Source of the DNA: Bigelowiella natans CCMP2755
Taxonomy: Eukaryota > Cercozoa > Chlorarachniophyceae
Direction: 5' to 3'
Assembly (NCBI GenBank): GCA_000320545.1
Contig: ADNK01002057.1
Coordinates: 1-55,000 of the forward strand
DNA length: 55,000 nt
Shown here: piece by piece, positions 12,887-26,587 of the stretch
How positions within the stretch are numbered: position 1 is the first letter of the stretch
Layout of the letters: every line of letters starts with the position of its first letter
The notes under the pieces: generated by a model
Told to the model about the DNA's origin: nothing
Databases searched by the model: none
What the model saw: the letters and a program-made list of their open reading frames with translations, nothing else
Translations under genes and position numbers: made by a program

Positions 12887-14275
12887 ATGATCCGGCAATT
12901 TGTGCGAGCGGGCAGTAATGCCGTCTTGTCGAGGACTAGTATAACGAGGCCACTGGGCTCACTGTCATCCAATGATGGGAAGCCGGTTACGCCAGATTTC
13001 AATACTACAGTGAATGTGGCTGACATTCGCCTTTCGAAGCCAAAACCCAAGAGCAACACCACATCACAGAATACAGGCACGTGGGAGGGTCTGAAAGGCT
13101 TGGAGGAAAGAACAAAGGGTAGCCTAATCGATGCGACTCTAAAGGAAATGGAGGACGATGATGACTTTCAGCTGACAGCAGAAAGATTGAAGACTCTCGG
13201 TCAAAAAAAGATGACACAGGAAGAACGGAAGAACCGCCGTCGTGCATTGGACAACTTGGGAGTCCCCGATTTCTACGCGTTTCTCGAAAAAGAAAAGGTG
13301 GCTAACGAGCTTAAAAGATCCCCTTCAGAGATACTTCAGCTCAACATCGGGCTTTACTGCAACCAAGCATGCAGCCACTGCCATGTTGAGTCCTCCCCCA
13401 AGAGAAGTGAGATGATGGACCGCAAAACATCCGAAAGGTGTCTCACTATTTTGAAAAACAGTCCTTCTATCCACACGTTGGACATTACGGGCGGTGCCCC
13501 AGAGCTTAATTCTGAGTTTAGATATCTGGTTACTGAGGCCCGCAAGATCCCTCACGTTAAGGAAATAATCGACCGATGTAACTTGACTATTCTCACTGAG
13601 CCGGGCCAGGAAGACCTAGCCGAGTTTCTTGCTGAAAATGAAGTTAAAGTTGTTGCTTCGCTTCCATGCTACAGTGCTAAAAATGTGAACCAACAGCGCG
13701 GCAAAGGGGTATTTGACCGTTCGATTCAAGCTCTTCGTACATTAAACTCATTCGGCTATGGGAAACAGCACGGTGGTGGCCTCACGCTTGATTTGGTGTA
13801 CAATCCGCTGGGAGCCTTTCTGCCCCCCCCACAAGATGCTCTCGAGGAGAAGTACAAAGAGGAGCTGATGCAAACGTTCGGCATCGAATTCAACAACCTG
13901 TACACGATTACAAACATGCCTATAAAACGCTTCGCCGACTTTCTGTTTCGACGCAACGAACTCCAAGAATATATGAATCTGTTAGTTAACAACTTCAATC
14001 CAGGCACCGTCACAGGATTAATGTGCACAAACACCCTCAATGTTTCATGGGATGGCACCGTGTACGATTGTGACTTCAATCAACAGCTAGCACTGGGTGC
14101 CGGCAGCTACGTTCCTGAAGGAATGGAGGGCAAAGGATTATATGCTAAATCAGGAGGAGAGGATGGGAAAGGTGTGTCTGTGTTTGATTTTGAGTCCGCC
14201 CTTGAGCTTGTAGATACGGAGATAGTAGTGGACAGCCATTGCTTTGGTTGTACTGCTGGTATGGGTTCCAGCTGA
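12887..14275 (+). CDS. Radical SAM protein, ArsS-like
   Basis: One uninterrupted frame, 462 residues from the first ATG at 12887. The cluster motif CNQACSHC (CX3CX2C, 13358-13381) binds the 4Fe-4S cluster that cleaves S-adenosylmethionine. The context LQLNIGLYCNQACSHCHVES, the later TNTLNVSWDGTVYDCDFNQ and the terminal HCFGCTAGMGSS are typical of the arsenosugar-type (ArsS) radical SAM family with a C-terminal DUF3641-like part. Relatives usually have one more Cys after the final SS; it is missing here. The first 30 residues (MIRQFVRAGSNAVLSRTS...) are basic, Ser/Ala-rich and free of acids, like a mitochondrial presequence, and about 130 further residues precede the catalytic domain. The single exon stands out among multi-exon neighbours and fits horizontal transfer or retroposition. 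The frame stays open upstream to a possible acceptor at 12823, so an extra 5' exon cannot be excluded. The substrate is not shown by the sequence. Confidence 0.88.
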   Translation: MIRQFVRAGSNAVLSRTSITRPLGSLSSNDGKPVTPDFNTTVNVADIRLSKPKPKSNTTSQNTGTWEGLKGLEERTKGSLIDATLKEMEDDDDFQLTAERLKTLGQKKMTQEERKNRRRALDNLGVPDFYAFLEKEKVANELKRSPSEILQLNIGLYCNQACSHCHVESSPKRSEMMDRKTSERCLTILKNSPSIHTLDITGGAPELNSEFRYLVTEARKIPHVKEIIDRCNLTILTEPGQEDLAEFLAENEVKVVASLPCYSAKNVNQQRGKGVFDRSIQALRTLNSFGYGKQHGGGLTLDLVYNPLGAFLPPPQDALEEKYKEELMQTFGIEFNNLYTITNMPIKRFADFLFRRNELQEYMNLLVNNFNPGTVTGLMCTNTLNVSWDGTVYDCDFNQQLALGAGSYVPEGMEGKGLYAKSGGEDGKGVSVFDFESALELVDTEIVVDSHCFGCTAGMGSS

Positions 14276-15824
14276 CAAGGAGCGACCGCATAGATGTTAT
14301 TGATATGTGGTCATCGTCCATTGCTTATCCCCATCCTCTTTTCCTTATGCCACTTAGAGTTACATGTGCCTAGTATGTTGGAGGAGGCGTGTAAAGCCCA
14401 AACGTGATTTGAAACGTGACTCGTATTTGTTTGCTATCGCGTTGATTTCTCCCTTCCCCAGCCTTTGTGCATGAGATTTTTCGTTCGTTCCATTATTCTA
14501 TGTTGACCGAATGAGGAAAGGGAAACTAGAGAAATAAGAAGCAAGATTCCTTAGTGAATTCTAACCATTATATTTACGCGGGTGACGCTAAGCGCTTCGA
14601 AATCTATCTTTGGAACAGAGTCTTCCAAGGACGAAGTGTTTAGTTGAGTGCGATAATCCTAATGGTTTTCCAAGTAGATTTGATTAAATTGAAATGTCTT
14701 CATACTCCTCGCATGCGCTTTTACTTATGCGCTGAAATAAGCTAACGTCACTGACATATTGCGCACGCTTTGCTGTCATCTGCAGTGTATTGAAAAAGTA
14801 GTATATATTGTGTACAAGCAAGACGACAGCAGGCACTAGGGCGCCCTGGAGCTCAAGGGGGGCTCGGGTTTGCGGACACAGCAATCGCAGGCGCCCTGCG
14901 GCCCTGCCGAGCGCCGCCGGCCGAAGCTGACTTGCGGAAATGGCTTCTCTTGGCGCGTTGCGCTATTTCCGCATTTCACCAAGCCAAAACACAGCATTTT
15001 TCTGAAATTCAGTGAAATCTGCAATGGAAACTTGCAAACATCACTGCAACCACCCGAAAATTTTTCGCGATCCGCGCGGAAAAAACACCCCTTTAGCCGC
15101 AAAACCCTCATTTCCGCCCCCCTTGATCTCTAGATTACCCACTAGCTAGATGATGTGCACATCACATTGCGTTGCTAATGAGGCCAACACTCAATGACTT
15201 TTATTTCTGCTGCTGCTGCTGCTGCTATGGCTTTTGGTCTACTCGCGTACAAAATATCAATGCGACGGCATGCTTGCGTAGTGGTTCAACCAGCTTACAT
15301 GGCATTGCGAGGCGACGCCGCCTTCATAAAAAGCTGGCTATTGGCGTGTAGGATGGATTCCTTACACGTTGGGTGATGACGGAGTACGCAATGCAATCAC
15401 GAACTTGTCACATTTCCCACGCGTAATACGAGTGGCAAACTTTGGTGACTCTAGGACTGCGCACATAGCCTTGACCTAAGGCACGGGAGCGAAAGAGCTA
15501 AATGAAGATGTGTACGACCTTTACAGTCCTGTAAAACACGGCTAGTTCTTATTGGGATAAAACAATGCGACATCGCGCACATGCAGAAAATTACAAAAGC
15601 TGCTGTGGCTGTGCACGCAAATTTGCCAATTACCTCCATCTCAAGATAATTTTGTGTAGCACTAGTAAGTACTTGCGCGTTGTTATTTGTATGTTGTAAC
15701 AATTTCATAGCAAGCATTTGAGCTAACTCTAGAACTCGTTCCCTTTCTACAAGTACAGATCGGATATAGAAATACAGCTAATTGTGTAACTCTGTCACTT
15801 GACCCTTGCTTTCAGGGATATTCA
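14276..15824. other. Convergent intergenic gap holding a MITE-like element
   Basis: No gene is supported. The only structure seen is the GC-rich inverted-repeat element at 14846-15130. A (CTG)n run lies near 15208-15225. The rest is unique-looking. Confidence 0.55.
14846..15130. mobile_element. MITE-like element with terminal inverted repeats
   Basis: The left end CTGGAGCTCAAGGGGGGC (14846-14863) is matched, inverted, by GCCCCCCTTGATCTCTAG (15113-15130) at 16 of 18 positions, and a GTTTTGCGG-like word follows inside both ends. The roughly 285-base body is markedly GC-rich in its left half, unlike its surroundings. No transposase frame fits, so it would be non-autonomous. A target-site duplication could not be defined with certainty. 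Confidence 0.5.
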
Positions 15825-16979
15825 TTATGCTTCGGAATCGGAGCTGAGGTCATTGTCATCTCCCCTACCACCGTACTTGGCCATGGCAGCTTTGATTTCC
15901 GCTTCTCCCTCGAGATACTTCACAGAAGTGTCGAACGTCTTCTTGGCAGCCGTGCGTACCATACTCTGCTGCACTGAGAGAAGTGGGCCGACAGTAGCGA
16001 TAAGGGAAGACATGAGGGGCGATGAGACCTTCGTGGCGGTACTCTTGTGCTCCATTACGCGATGAATTGCTGTCAGGAGCGAGCCCTTGACGTGTGCATC
16101 CTCCTCTCTACGGACCTGGGACACAAGATCCTGGATAACGTTGTCTACGCGAGCGTTGTGCTTCATCATCGTCGCCAGTCCCTCCACCGTCTTCTCGCGC
16201 ACCTCAGGTGATTTGTGGTGTAGCGACTTGCGGAAAGTGGTTTGCAGCGCGGAGAAGAACGCCTTGAGTCGAGGCCCGCACCGTGCTAGCAGCAGCGCCA
16301 ACGTCTGCAGGATCGCCACCTTCACTCCCTCGGAGAAATTTTCACTCGCCATTCGAATTAGCGGCCCGGTTATCAGCATAACGTAAGGGTTAAGCGCGGT
16401 GGGTGCAGTGAGTGAAACGAATGTGCCAATCGTGTTTGCAGCCAGCTCCTTTGTATTTTCGTTGCCTTTCATCAGCCCCTCGGTCAGTAGTTGGATGAAT
16501 GGACGCAGCGCTCCGCGCACATTAAGGCCTGGCAGCTCGAATATGATCTTTTGTGTTATGTGTTGTTGCAGAGGGGGGAGAGGAGGAAAGAGATATTTAG
16601 GTGAATGATAAATCAAATCGTCGTCATCATGATTATTACGACGTGCATTATTCTCTTCCTAGACCTCGTAATCACCATCGCAGCGTCATAATTACCTGAT
16701 TTGCACTGATATCATGGGTCACCTCCCGGAGGATGGCAGCCACTTGTTTGATGTATTCTGCGTTTTTGTTTTTCGGCACGAGCTTCATCACGTTGGCGGC
16801 AGCCATTACCGCGTGCTTAAGTACCTGACAGAAAAAATATGGTTGGTTGCGATGTGAATAATGATGATGATGATGATGCGACGGCTATGATTATGATGAC
16901 GACGAAGGCGACGACAACGAAGAGGAAGAAGAGAAAGAGAAGTGGAAAGATGACGATAATGATAACGATAATGATAATA

Positions 16980-17013
<34 letters not shown>

Positions 17014-20000
17014 CAACAACAACAAAAAAAGTTAGCAAATATTCTCTCCTGATACTCTCATCATCACCTCTGCTTCCTTTGCAGCAAAGAGCAGGAGGGC
17101 AGCGTGTAGCATACTTTCCAGATTATGCACTAGATCGCACTTGGACTCCTTAGCAAAACGCTCCAGCAGTTCTACCGCAGCTAGCTTGTCGTGGTTGTGG
17201 GCCTTCGCCCGCGGCGATTGAATAACCTCACAGAGTGTTGCCACGAGCGCATGCACAGCGTCCTGGCGCAGATTCGCGTTCAGCTGCGCCGCGTGCTGCA
17301 GGAACTCCTGGCGGCGAGGTCCGTTACCAGCCACAGCTTCGCGTTCCATCGCCTCAATGAAGGCGCGGGTGACGTTCTCAATGTAGCGGTAGAAGGACGT
17401 TCCGAGCACTTCAGCAAGCGATGCAAGCGCCTGCGCGCGGAAGAGAGAGATCGGGCGCTGCATCAGCTGAGGAACAAGGAAGGGCAGCACCATCCTAGAG
17501 TGTGTCTTCAGAATCTGCCTCATGCCACCCAACACCAGCTCCGGTTCGATGTAACCGTCATCATCGCCATCCTCGTCATCTCCTGCCTCATCTTCATCCT
17601 CATCTAGCTCGTCACCATCTTCTGCTTCCTTCTCCTCGATGTCGTTGTCGTTGGCACCGAGCTGCTTCACTAGGGCAGGAACAATCTCATCGATGGCGTC
17701 CTGGCCAACGATGCTGTGCAGCGTCTGGAAGGCAGCGCCAGCCGCCTCGCGTACGCTCTCCACTTCGTCGCACAGCGCGTCTCGCACGGCGGCGATGAGC
17801 ACAGGCACGTACTCCGAAATACGCTTTTTTGAGGTTGAACGCATGATTTCGCTGAGACCAAGGCACACGCCTTGCCGCGTCGACTCCTCCTCGGAATTGA
17901 GGCGGGTTTGAAGCAACGGCACCACCACCTTCAGCACTCCCACACCCATCTTCTTGACGATGCCGCCCAGCGCTTCGCCGGCGCTATGCTGCTCTGTCTC
18001 GTCGGTGGAAGCGAGCGAGGCGATTATTTCGTTGATCAGCGTTGGGAATATGGAGGTGAGGGTTGCCGGCGAGTTTACGACGACAGCTTTCCACACACGC
18101 CAGGCAACGTTGGCCACCATGTGAATGGAATCTGACCGCATCAAGTAAATCGCTGCCAGGATACGGTCGCGTCGCGGCAGGCCGATCTTGTTGGCCATTA
18201 TCATGTGCACGCGGGTGGTAGTGATCTTGGCACCCTCTTTCTGCTCGTCTGTGTTGTCTACCAACTCCTCGGACTCCGTTTGCGGCACCACCACCTGACC
18301 CGCTGCACCGGCGAGATTGCACAGGTAAGTCCCCATGATGTGGCAAGCACCCATGCGACATCTCCACTCTCCGAGCTTCAGTCCCTCTTCTAGCGCGGGC
18401 AACACGCTCTCGATCTGCTTTGTCTCTGAATATGACTCCGCGATGGAGTGGCCGGCCTGAAGGGCCAGACTACGCACCTCCACCGACTGGTCATCAAGCA
18501 GCTCCAGCACCGAGCGCAGCACGTTGGGGAGGAAGGGCACGAATTTGATGCCGAACGCGTCCGGCAGCGTTATGAAAAGATTTGCAAAACCCTCCCGCAC
18601 CGCAGGGGTTTCGTCGCGAACGCCTTCGAGGATGGTTGGGAGGAACTTCGTCACAGACTCGCTCCCCATCACCACCAGCAGGTAAGCCACAGCCAGGGCC
18701 GCACCCGAACGCTCCACGGCGCTCTCTGGAGCGCGTAGTCTTTCGATCATCTGCTGCATGATGCCAGGCATCTCATCCTCGCCAAGCCCCTTATACAGCG
18801 ACCCGAGTGCCTGAGGGATGGGCAAGGTGATGATACGTCGACGATTACAACGACGAGGATGATGATGATGGTGATGATGATTGTTGTGAGTGTTTGGATC
18901 GTCGGATTGCATTGGTGCTATCTACTGTCTCTAAAATTAACTAACTCCACCACTACTATAAACTACTACAATTCACCACTTTCTTCTTCTTCTTCTTCTT
19001 TTAATGCTCGTTTACCATCGCAGCGACTTTCCGCACGGTAGGATGCACGTCCGCGACAATGCCTTTAATCAGGTCGATGAGGCGCGCCGAGTAGGGCAGC
19101 AGATCGTTGGTGTCCGACACCAGCGAGCAGATTGACCCGGTGATTTGCGCAGCCATTTGCTTCACTTTGCCTTTACGGTCTCGCAGCCCCCTCCAGATGA
19201 TCGGGATCAGTAGCGCCAACGAGGCCGCGTCCACCGCATGGACGAATGACGTATCGATAAGCCTCTGTAGTGCCGCCTCCGTCTTCGCGGGCTTTGCCAG
19301 CGCCGCGAGTATGGCCGGCAGCGACGTGTAGAGCTCTGGATTGCTCACAACGCTCCCTACCTGCTTCAGAGCGCGTCGAGCTCCGCGCTGAACCTCCTCA
19401 TGAGGGTCAGACAGCGACTGCAGAAGGCGCGGGATGATGGTAGGCAAGGCCTGGGAAAGCTGATCGGTGGAACAATGCGCCATGGAGCCTAGCAAACCGA
19501 TGGATTCGAGCTTTGTTCGCCACTTCTTATCGTTGAGGCTGCGTAGCACAAGCGGCATAACGATTTTCATCCCGCTTGACGTGATGTTGGCCATGATCTG
19601 CCGCGAGGCGTCCTGCGTCGCGCGCCGGACGTCCTTGGAGTTGTCACCGAAGCTACGGAGCAGGTGCGGGAGGATGTGAATGAGGCAGGGCTCGAACTTG
19701 TAGCCTAGTGAGCAGAAGAGGCGCTCGTAGGCGAACAACGCGCCCTCCCTTACCTTGTAGCTGCCCTTGTTTGTCACCATCTTGGTAAGCTCCGCGAGAA
19801 TCCCGTGTTCCTTCAGCATTTCCATCCCCAGCCCCTTAACTATACCGCCGAGTCCGAAGGCCGCGCCTTTTCGCACGCCATAGGAGGAGCCCTTTAATCC
19901 TGCAAGGCACTGGTCGATGTAGGTCTTTGCATCGTCGTCGTTTACCGCGGGCATGAGGTGCACAAGGCACTCGCTCACAGCGACCTGGACGTCGTAGGAC

Positions 20001-23000
20001 GGCGTCTGCAGCATCTCGATCAGGAGGGAAATGACGTCGCTTACCTTCGGGCTCTCACTCGGTATGAAGCGTGCAGCGTTTCCAAGGCAGATAACCACGC
20101 CTTCCCGCACCCTGTCCATCATTGCCTTCTCCTCCGCAGACGACGATGTAGCTTTGCTGCTCTTTCCCTTCTTCTTCTCAGCAGCAGCACCGCTACCACT
20201 GAGCGCGAGGTGTGCTTCCAGCATTGGCAGCATGACGTCTGTGTGGCGATCTCCATACTTCTCTATCAACGTTAGTGCAGCGTCCAAGGCTGCGCTCCAG
20301 ACATAACTGACCGCATCCTTGAATGCATGATCGATGAAAAACTGCATGAGCTTTTGGAGCACTTGGCGCCCTGTACTGCTGCTCCTGCTGTCGCTGATAA
20401 CGTACGGCGCCGCCTCACGTATCGCCAGGCACACTGCGTGACGTGTCGGAGAGTTGTCGATGAACGTAGTCGCTTCGTCGTCGTTGTCAAACGCGACCGC
20501 TCCACCTTCCCCCATCCCCCCGTACGTGGGCAGATCCTCCTGCGCCTCTACATGCTCATCGGGTGAGGCAATGAAGATGGCGATGAGTGCATCGAAAGTT
20601 GATTCTACCGTCGTCTTCGTGTGCTGAGACATGGCCTCGGCAATGGCAGAAGCTGCTGCGGCGCGGACGTTGTGTGTTGAGTGCCCGAGCAGATCGATGA
20701 GGCCATATGCCTCGTCCGCGTAGTTTTCTTTCACGGAAAGATTGTTGGTCTCCCACACGCGCGTGGCTGCTCGTTTCACGAATGGGTCGGAGTCGAAGCG
20801 ACCGATCAGCACGCGCGATACATACCCAAGGCTGCCGATCTTCTTCTTTCCTTTTCTGGCTCCGCCGCCGCAAAGGGACGCCGAGAGGAAGGCAGTAGAC
20901 TGCAGCACCATGGCGTTATGCGCTGCGAGACGCGCATCTACGTTGTCGCTGAGCACTCCCAAGTCGCCGAGGAGAACAGGAAGCTCATGCTCCGCGAGTG
21001 CTTGAGAGACTTTGAAGAACGAGTTCCTTATCCTCTTCTTGTTTGCCTGTGCTGTCTTGTTGTCGCAGGCCATAAGACGGAGCAGTAGCTCACTCAACAT
21101 TCCGACAGGGTATCTGTTGTTGATGGAGCGGAGGGGGGGGGGGGAGGAAGAGAGAAGGTATAGGCACGGTTCATATATCAGGATTTAGGAGATCGATCAG
21201 TGTAAAGAACAGCCGCAGCTAGCTTGTGTGAGACGTGTTTCATAGAACGAAGTATACGCGCACATTCACGCAATTTGGGATTGGATAGGGGGGGGATGCA
21301 GGTCATGGAACAGAAGACACCAATAAGGACCAACCACTCAATAATCAATCTACAACTCACCTTGAAACTGCCACGGTTCTTTGTCGCGCATCGTCAACCT
21401 TCCTTTCACTACTGCTACTACTTTTCTTCTTATTTTCCACGAGCAGTCGCTCATTCGCGTGGGCAACGACGATATCGATATAGGCCGTCAACCCCAGAGG
21501 CTTTGGGAGCAGCTTCTCGCCATGATTTTTGTTCTTCGAGCTCATACGAGAGAGATACTTCTCACCGCGATTACCCCCGCTCTTCGCTTTCTTCTCTCCC
21601 AAGGCAGCAGCTTTCGCTTCTGCCTCAGCCTGTTTAGCCTCTCGAATCTTCTTCTCCTCCTCCCACTCACTTCGCTTCAAGTCGCTGTACTCCAGTGCGG
21701 TAGCAGCCAGTCGCAGTAGGTTTCCGACGAAGATCATGGTAGGGGCGGAGAGACCCAGTCGCTGTGGAGGTGTGTCTTCTTTCCCCTCCTCCTCCTCCTC
21801 CTCCTCGTCGTCATCATAGCCTTCATCGTCACCATTGTTGGCCGCTGAGCGTGTTTCAGCTTGCACATTGATCGTCTCACCCTTTACAAGGGAGCATATG
21901 CGGCGGATGCAGCGGGCGATAAGGCTATCCTCCTCCAGCTCGGCGTAGAAACGCTTCATATCGAACAGCACCGCGTCGGTATCAACATCGATGGCGTTGT
22001 CTTCTTCCTCCTTCTCGTCACCCTTCTTCTCCTCCTTGCTCCTTCCCCCCCTTGACTTCTTCTTCTTCATCTTCTTCTTGTCAACGAGGTAGAGCGCGAC
22101 GCGACACACGCTGCTGGTGACGAGGTCGAGCGTGTTGTTGGAGAATCCCGTCGCCTTCGCGCGCAGGTTGTCCAGGCTTTGCCCGCGCAGCGCGTAAGCG
22201 AAGGCGTGCGTCGCGAAGGCTGCCGATGTTCCAATGACAGGGTCAGCGATTCTAGCTTGCACAGGCTGCGAGAAGCTCGGCACAACGCGCTGATGCGCCC
22301 ACTCTGGAGCTGCCTTGCAAATCGTCGCGAGTAGATCCAAGGCTGACGCGATTGGCGCTACGACCTGCCATCGAATCTTAGCTCGGAGGTCCGCCTGCCG
22401 CCTCCTGTCGTCCTCCAGCACCTTCATCTTCTCTTCTTCAAACTTGCTCAGCGCCTCCTTCTGCATCTCCTCGCGGGCCCAGCGCTCCTCCTCAGCCGAG
22501 TAAGCTTTGTTGCGGGACCGCACGTTGGCGGTGTTGATCTGCTTCGCCTGCAGCCGCTTGCGCCGCCCATAGCGTGCCTCGTCGATGACCGCGACCTTCC
22601 TCTCGTCTTCCTCCTCCCCCTCCTTCTCCCCACACGCTCCGCCTTCCCCAGCACAGACTACTGCGATCTCGTAGGGTGTGAGGGCGTCGACATCTTTGCA
22701 AGACTGGAGCAGCTTCAGGATAGGAGGTAGAAGCAGCTTCTCGGTGATGGAAGGACATGTTTTGGTGATGGTAGCGGCCAGCATAATCCATGCTTTCCTC
22801 TGGCAATAGCTCCTAGACCTCAACCCATCGGCTGAGAGCAGCTGCTTAGAGAGAGCATCCCCCTTGCCTTCCTGCTGGACCAAAGAATTGAAGGCGTATG
22901 CAGATACAAGAGACAGTGATGATGACGCCGACTCCTTTCCCTTCTTCTTCTCCTGCTTCTTCTCCTCCTTAGCAGTCTCAAGGCCCCCCTCCCTTTTCCA

Positions 23001-24121
23001 GCGACCGAGCAGTATCTTCCAAGCGGCTGGGCGGAGGCGGGGAATCCCGGATCTACGTCGGTATTGCGCTATGGAGAAGAGAGGATGGTGTGCGGCCAGT
23101 GATATGGACAACACACCACGCTGGGAGCGGAGGCACTGCGCTCCAAGAGCTCCTATCATGCGCGCACACATCTGGAAACGCCCCTCCCCCGACGCTCGTG
23201 GGGTTGTCGATAATACTGCTGATGGAGGGCCCCCGGACGATGACAAAGTAGCAATCCCCTCACTGCTCTCTCCATTTCCTCCAGAGGATGATGAGAGCCC
23301 GCCATCATTTTCGTCGTCTCCCATGAGGAGCTCCGCGCGAGGCTTGGGAGGTGATCGATGGAGTTCGTCGAGAAGGGTGAGGAGGCAAGGCAGCAGCGCG
23401 TCCAAGACCAAAACGCTGCTCTGCTCATTCGTGGATGTAATCATCATCATCATCATCACCATAGCAGCAATGTCAGATAGTCATCGCATTTTGACGTGTT
23501 AGTGCAGATGGATGATATATAGATAAATAGATGATGATGAAGACAAACGCATCATGAGTTTTAAAACACAGGCGTGAGGGAGGAGACAGAGAGATACCCC
23601 AACTCACTATTCTTTCCTCTCCATTTATCATCGTAATTATCATCATCACCACCACAAACTCATTATCCCCTCTATCTTTCTCACGCTGCTGTCCCCCTCC
23701 CTCTCTAATCGCCGTTAATGACTGCTCGCAGAAAAGTAATTGTCATCATCATCATCCTCACCACCACCACCACCACCACCGGTTATTACTTTGATGATGT
23801 CTTCAAATGTCTTTGCAGCCGTTCTTCGGACGATGGAAGATCGATGGAGAAACAGGCAAAGCATCCCCTTGAGAAACGCACTATAGGGAGACCGCAGCGC
23901 TTTTGACCTGGTATTATTAACTTCAAAAGAGATTTGATATGATGATGATAGTAATTTTCAGATGGGTTAAGAGAGGCCATATTGGATCAGCACCCATACT
24001 CTCCGGCCAATATTCATATCCCTACGCGCGCACACACACGTGCGCACCAACAGGGGTTTTTGTGTTTGTTTTCTTACTCGATTTCTTCATCAGTCCACTT
24101 CACTTTCTCCTCTGATGTGCA

Positions 24122-24160
<39 letters not shown>

Positions 24161-25123
24161 TGATGATGGTGATGATGAATAAATGCTATAAACTCAGGAA
24201 CCCCAAAAAACAACAACAACAACAACGACGACGACGAATGTAACACATCATCTTCTGACTTTTCTTCTCATCCGGAGGGTTCTTGGCCTTCGTCCCACCA
24301 CGGGGAGCTGCACCTCGTTTGTTGCCCTTTTTGCCCTTCCTCTTCTTCGCCTGGAGAAAGAGAGATTGAGAGAGAGATAGAGGGGGGAAGAGAGAGGGAG
24401 AGGTGGCCAGTGGGGTATCAGAATCAACGGGGGATGTGATTATAATTATGCACGAACACACATATATTTACACATGTGTGTATTCATTGCGGAAGTGCGT
24501 ACGTCAGGCTTGCTGGTCTTGGTGTCCTGGGAGGCGTCATTATCGCTGCTAGGCGGAAGATCCTCAAATGGCTGCGGCTTTATCATGTCCTGTTGATGTG
24601 AGGAGGAGGAGGAGGAGGAGGAGGAGGAGGAGGAGAATGATGGCCATGTTGCGTGTTGGTCAATGATCTTCGGACAGGTTAATCCTAGTTTTTTTTCTCA
24701 ATGCTTACTGCTGCGAATCATTATCATCATTGTCATTATCATCATCATCATCATCATCATCAACTATGATCCTTCAACGATTTGAGACACACGCTAGCAG
24801 AGCCGGCAACACACCCAATGGTTTTCGATGAGGTGCCTCCCAAGACTCAAGTGACTGAGAGCTCCCTGAGAACCACAAATACACGTCGCAATTATCATCA
24901 CCAGCGAAAATGATTTCCCCTCTCCTGCTGCCCGAGATGACAGCTTACCGTTTCTGAGGACGATAATACGGCCTCTCGATCGTTGAGCAAGCTCTTTTCG
25001 CCTCGGAATACCTGACAATATATCGTTCGTAAATCTAGCTATTCATACTTAGATCTAATGTATATACTCAGCTATGTGCTGTTGTTGCAACAAAGCATGC
25101 TTGAGTCATTTATTGATGAAAGA

Positions 25124-25160
<37 letters not shown>

Positions 25161-25191
25161 TGTGTGTGCGCGCGCGCTGTATGCGAGTCTT

Positions 25192-25247
<56 letters not shown>

Positions 25248-26556
25248 GCACACAGACACTTCGAATATCTCTGTTTCAGTGAACGGCATCATCACCGTTT
25301 GATGCTTTGCAAGCAACGCGGCAGGATCTTCGATCTTGGCGAAGATCTTCCGATATTCTCCGTGCAGGTCGGGATGAAACAGGATACCGAAGGCACCGAC
25401 TGCTTGATCTGTCAATCGCGAGGAGAATATATTATACATCAGCCATCGTCGATAAAGCCAAACACAGCATGTACAACACCAATACAGAAGCTGTTCTCCA
25501 ATGTAAACAGCATTTATTTTGCATCATAAATAATCATATTTTGGTAATATCGATAAGACGGGGCAGTAATTGTGCTCCCCCCCCCCCCTTCCCCTCAGGG
25601 TCATCACCTCGGCGTGCGCTGATGCCAATCCCTTCCGTAGCAACGGTTAGCAATCTTCAACCACAACACCACCCGCATATTAACAAAGATAGCAGATGAT
25701 GATGATATTAATGATGACGATGATGATGATAAGGAGGAGGAGGAGGAGGAGGAGAAGTAAAAGGCAACAAAATGGAGACATTCACACCTCATATACACAT
25801 CCAAAGAGAGAGTTTGGTTCAGTCAACCACAAAGAGAGGGGAGGGGGGACTCATTTCTCACGCTGATTTATGTAAATAAATTGACACTCACTTGTCCACA
25901 TGCGCCTTCGCTGTCTTTTCGTCCTCAAATGGCAGGAATAACCCTAATATAAGCAATGTTATGCACACGGAAGTACAAGCACGCACACACACACACACAC
26001 ACACACAATATATTTATATATAAAGGAAGCTTCAAATATATGATTCCAACATACTCAACGTCGACTCACCACTCTATTGCTGCTACTAGCTACTACTGTA
26101 CCGTTCTTGGCCAAACGTAGCAGCTGCTGCATGTAATGACTGACGATATTCCGATCCTGATTGATATTGAATTTACCCTCATCTCATGATAAGCAGCACC
26201 GAATATTAGAGCTCCGTCGAGAATAGTTGCGAATGAGAAGATCGGGCAACAAAAATGACGATAACAACATCCAAACCATGATAATATCCCGACGAAATCG
26301 ATTATTTATATGCAGGAACTGGCTAATTACTACAACTACTACTATTACTACTACTACCACTACTACTACTACTACTACTACCATTGACTTTGAGTTTGCA
26401 GCAATGCCCTTCTGGAATCGTGCTAGCACTTTCGCAGGTACCACCTAGGAATAACAACACCCCAATGGACGATGGATCACTCAAATGGACAGGGGGGGGG
26501 GTGGGGGGCATCGTTGTTACAACGAGTGCGTGCAAGCGCACAATGGATAACTTCAT

Positions 26557-26587
<31 letters not shown>

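Noticed and set aside
14836-15133. Overlapping frames of about 90 codons on both strands
   Set aside because: They fall within the GC-rich MITE-like element and show no motif; composition explains their openness.
25074-25529. 151-codon plus-strand frame full of Cys-Val and Ser-Leu runs
   Set aside because: It is read-through of (GT)n, (CT)n and (CA)n repeats within GCN1 introns and the antisense of a GCN1 exon.
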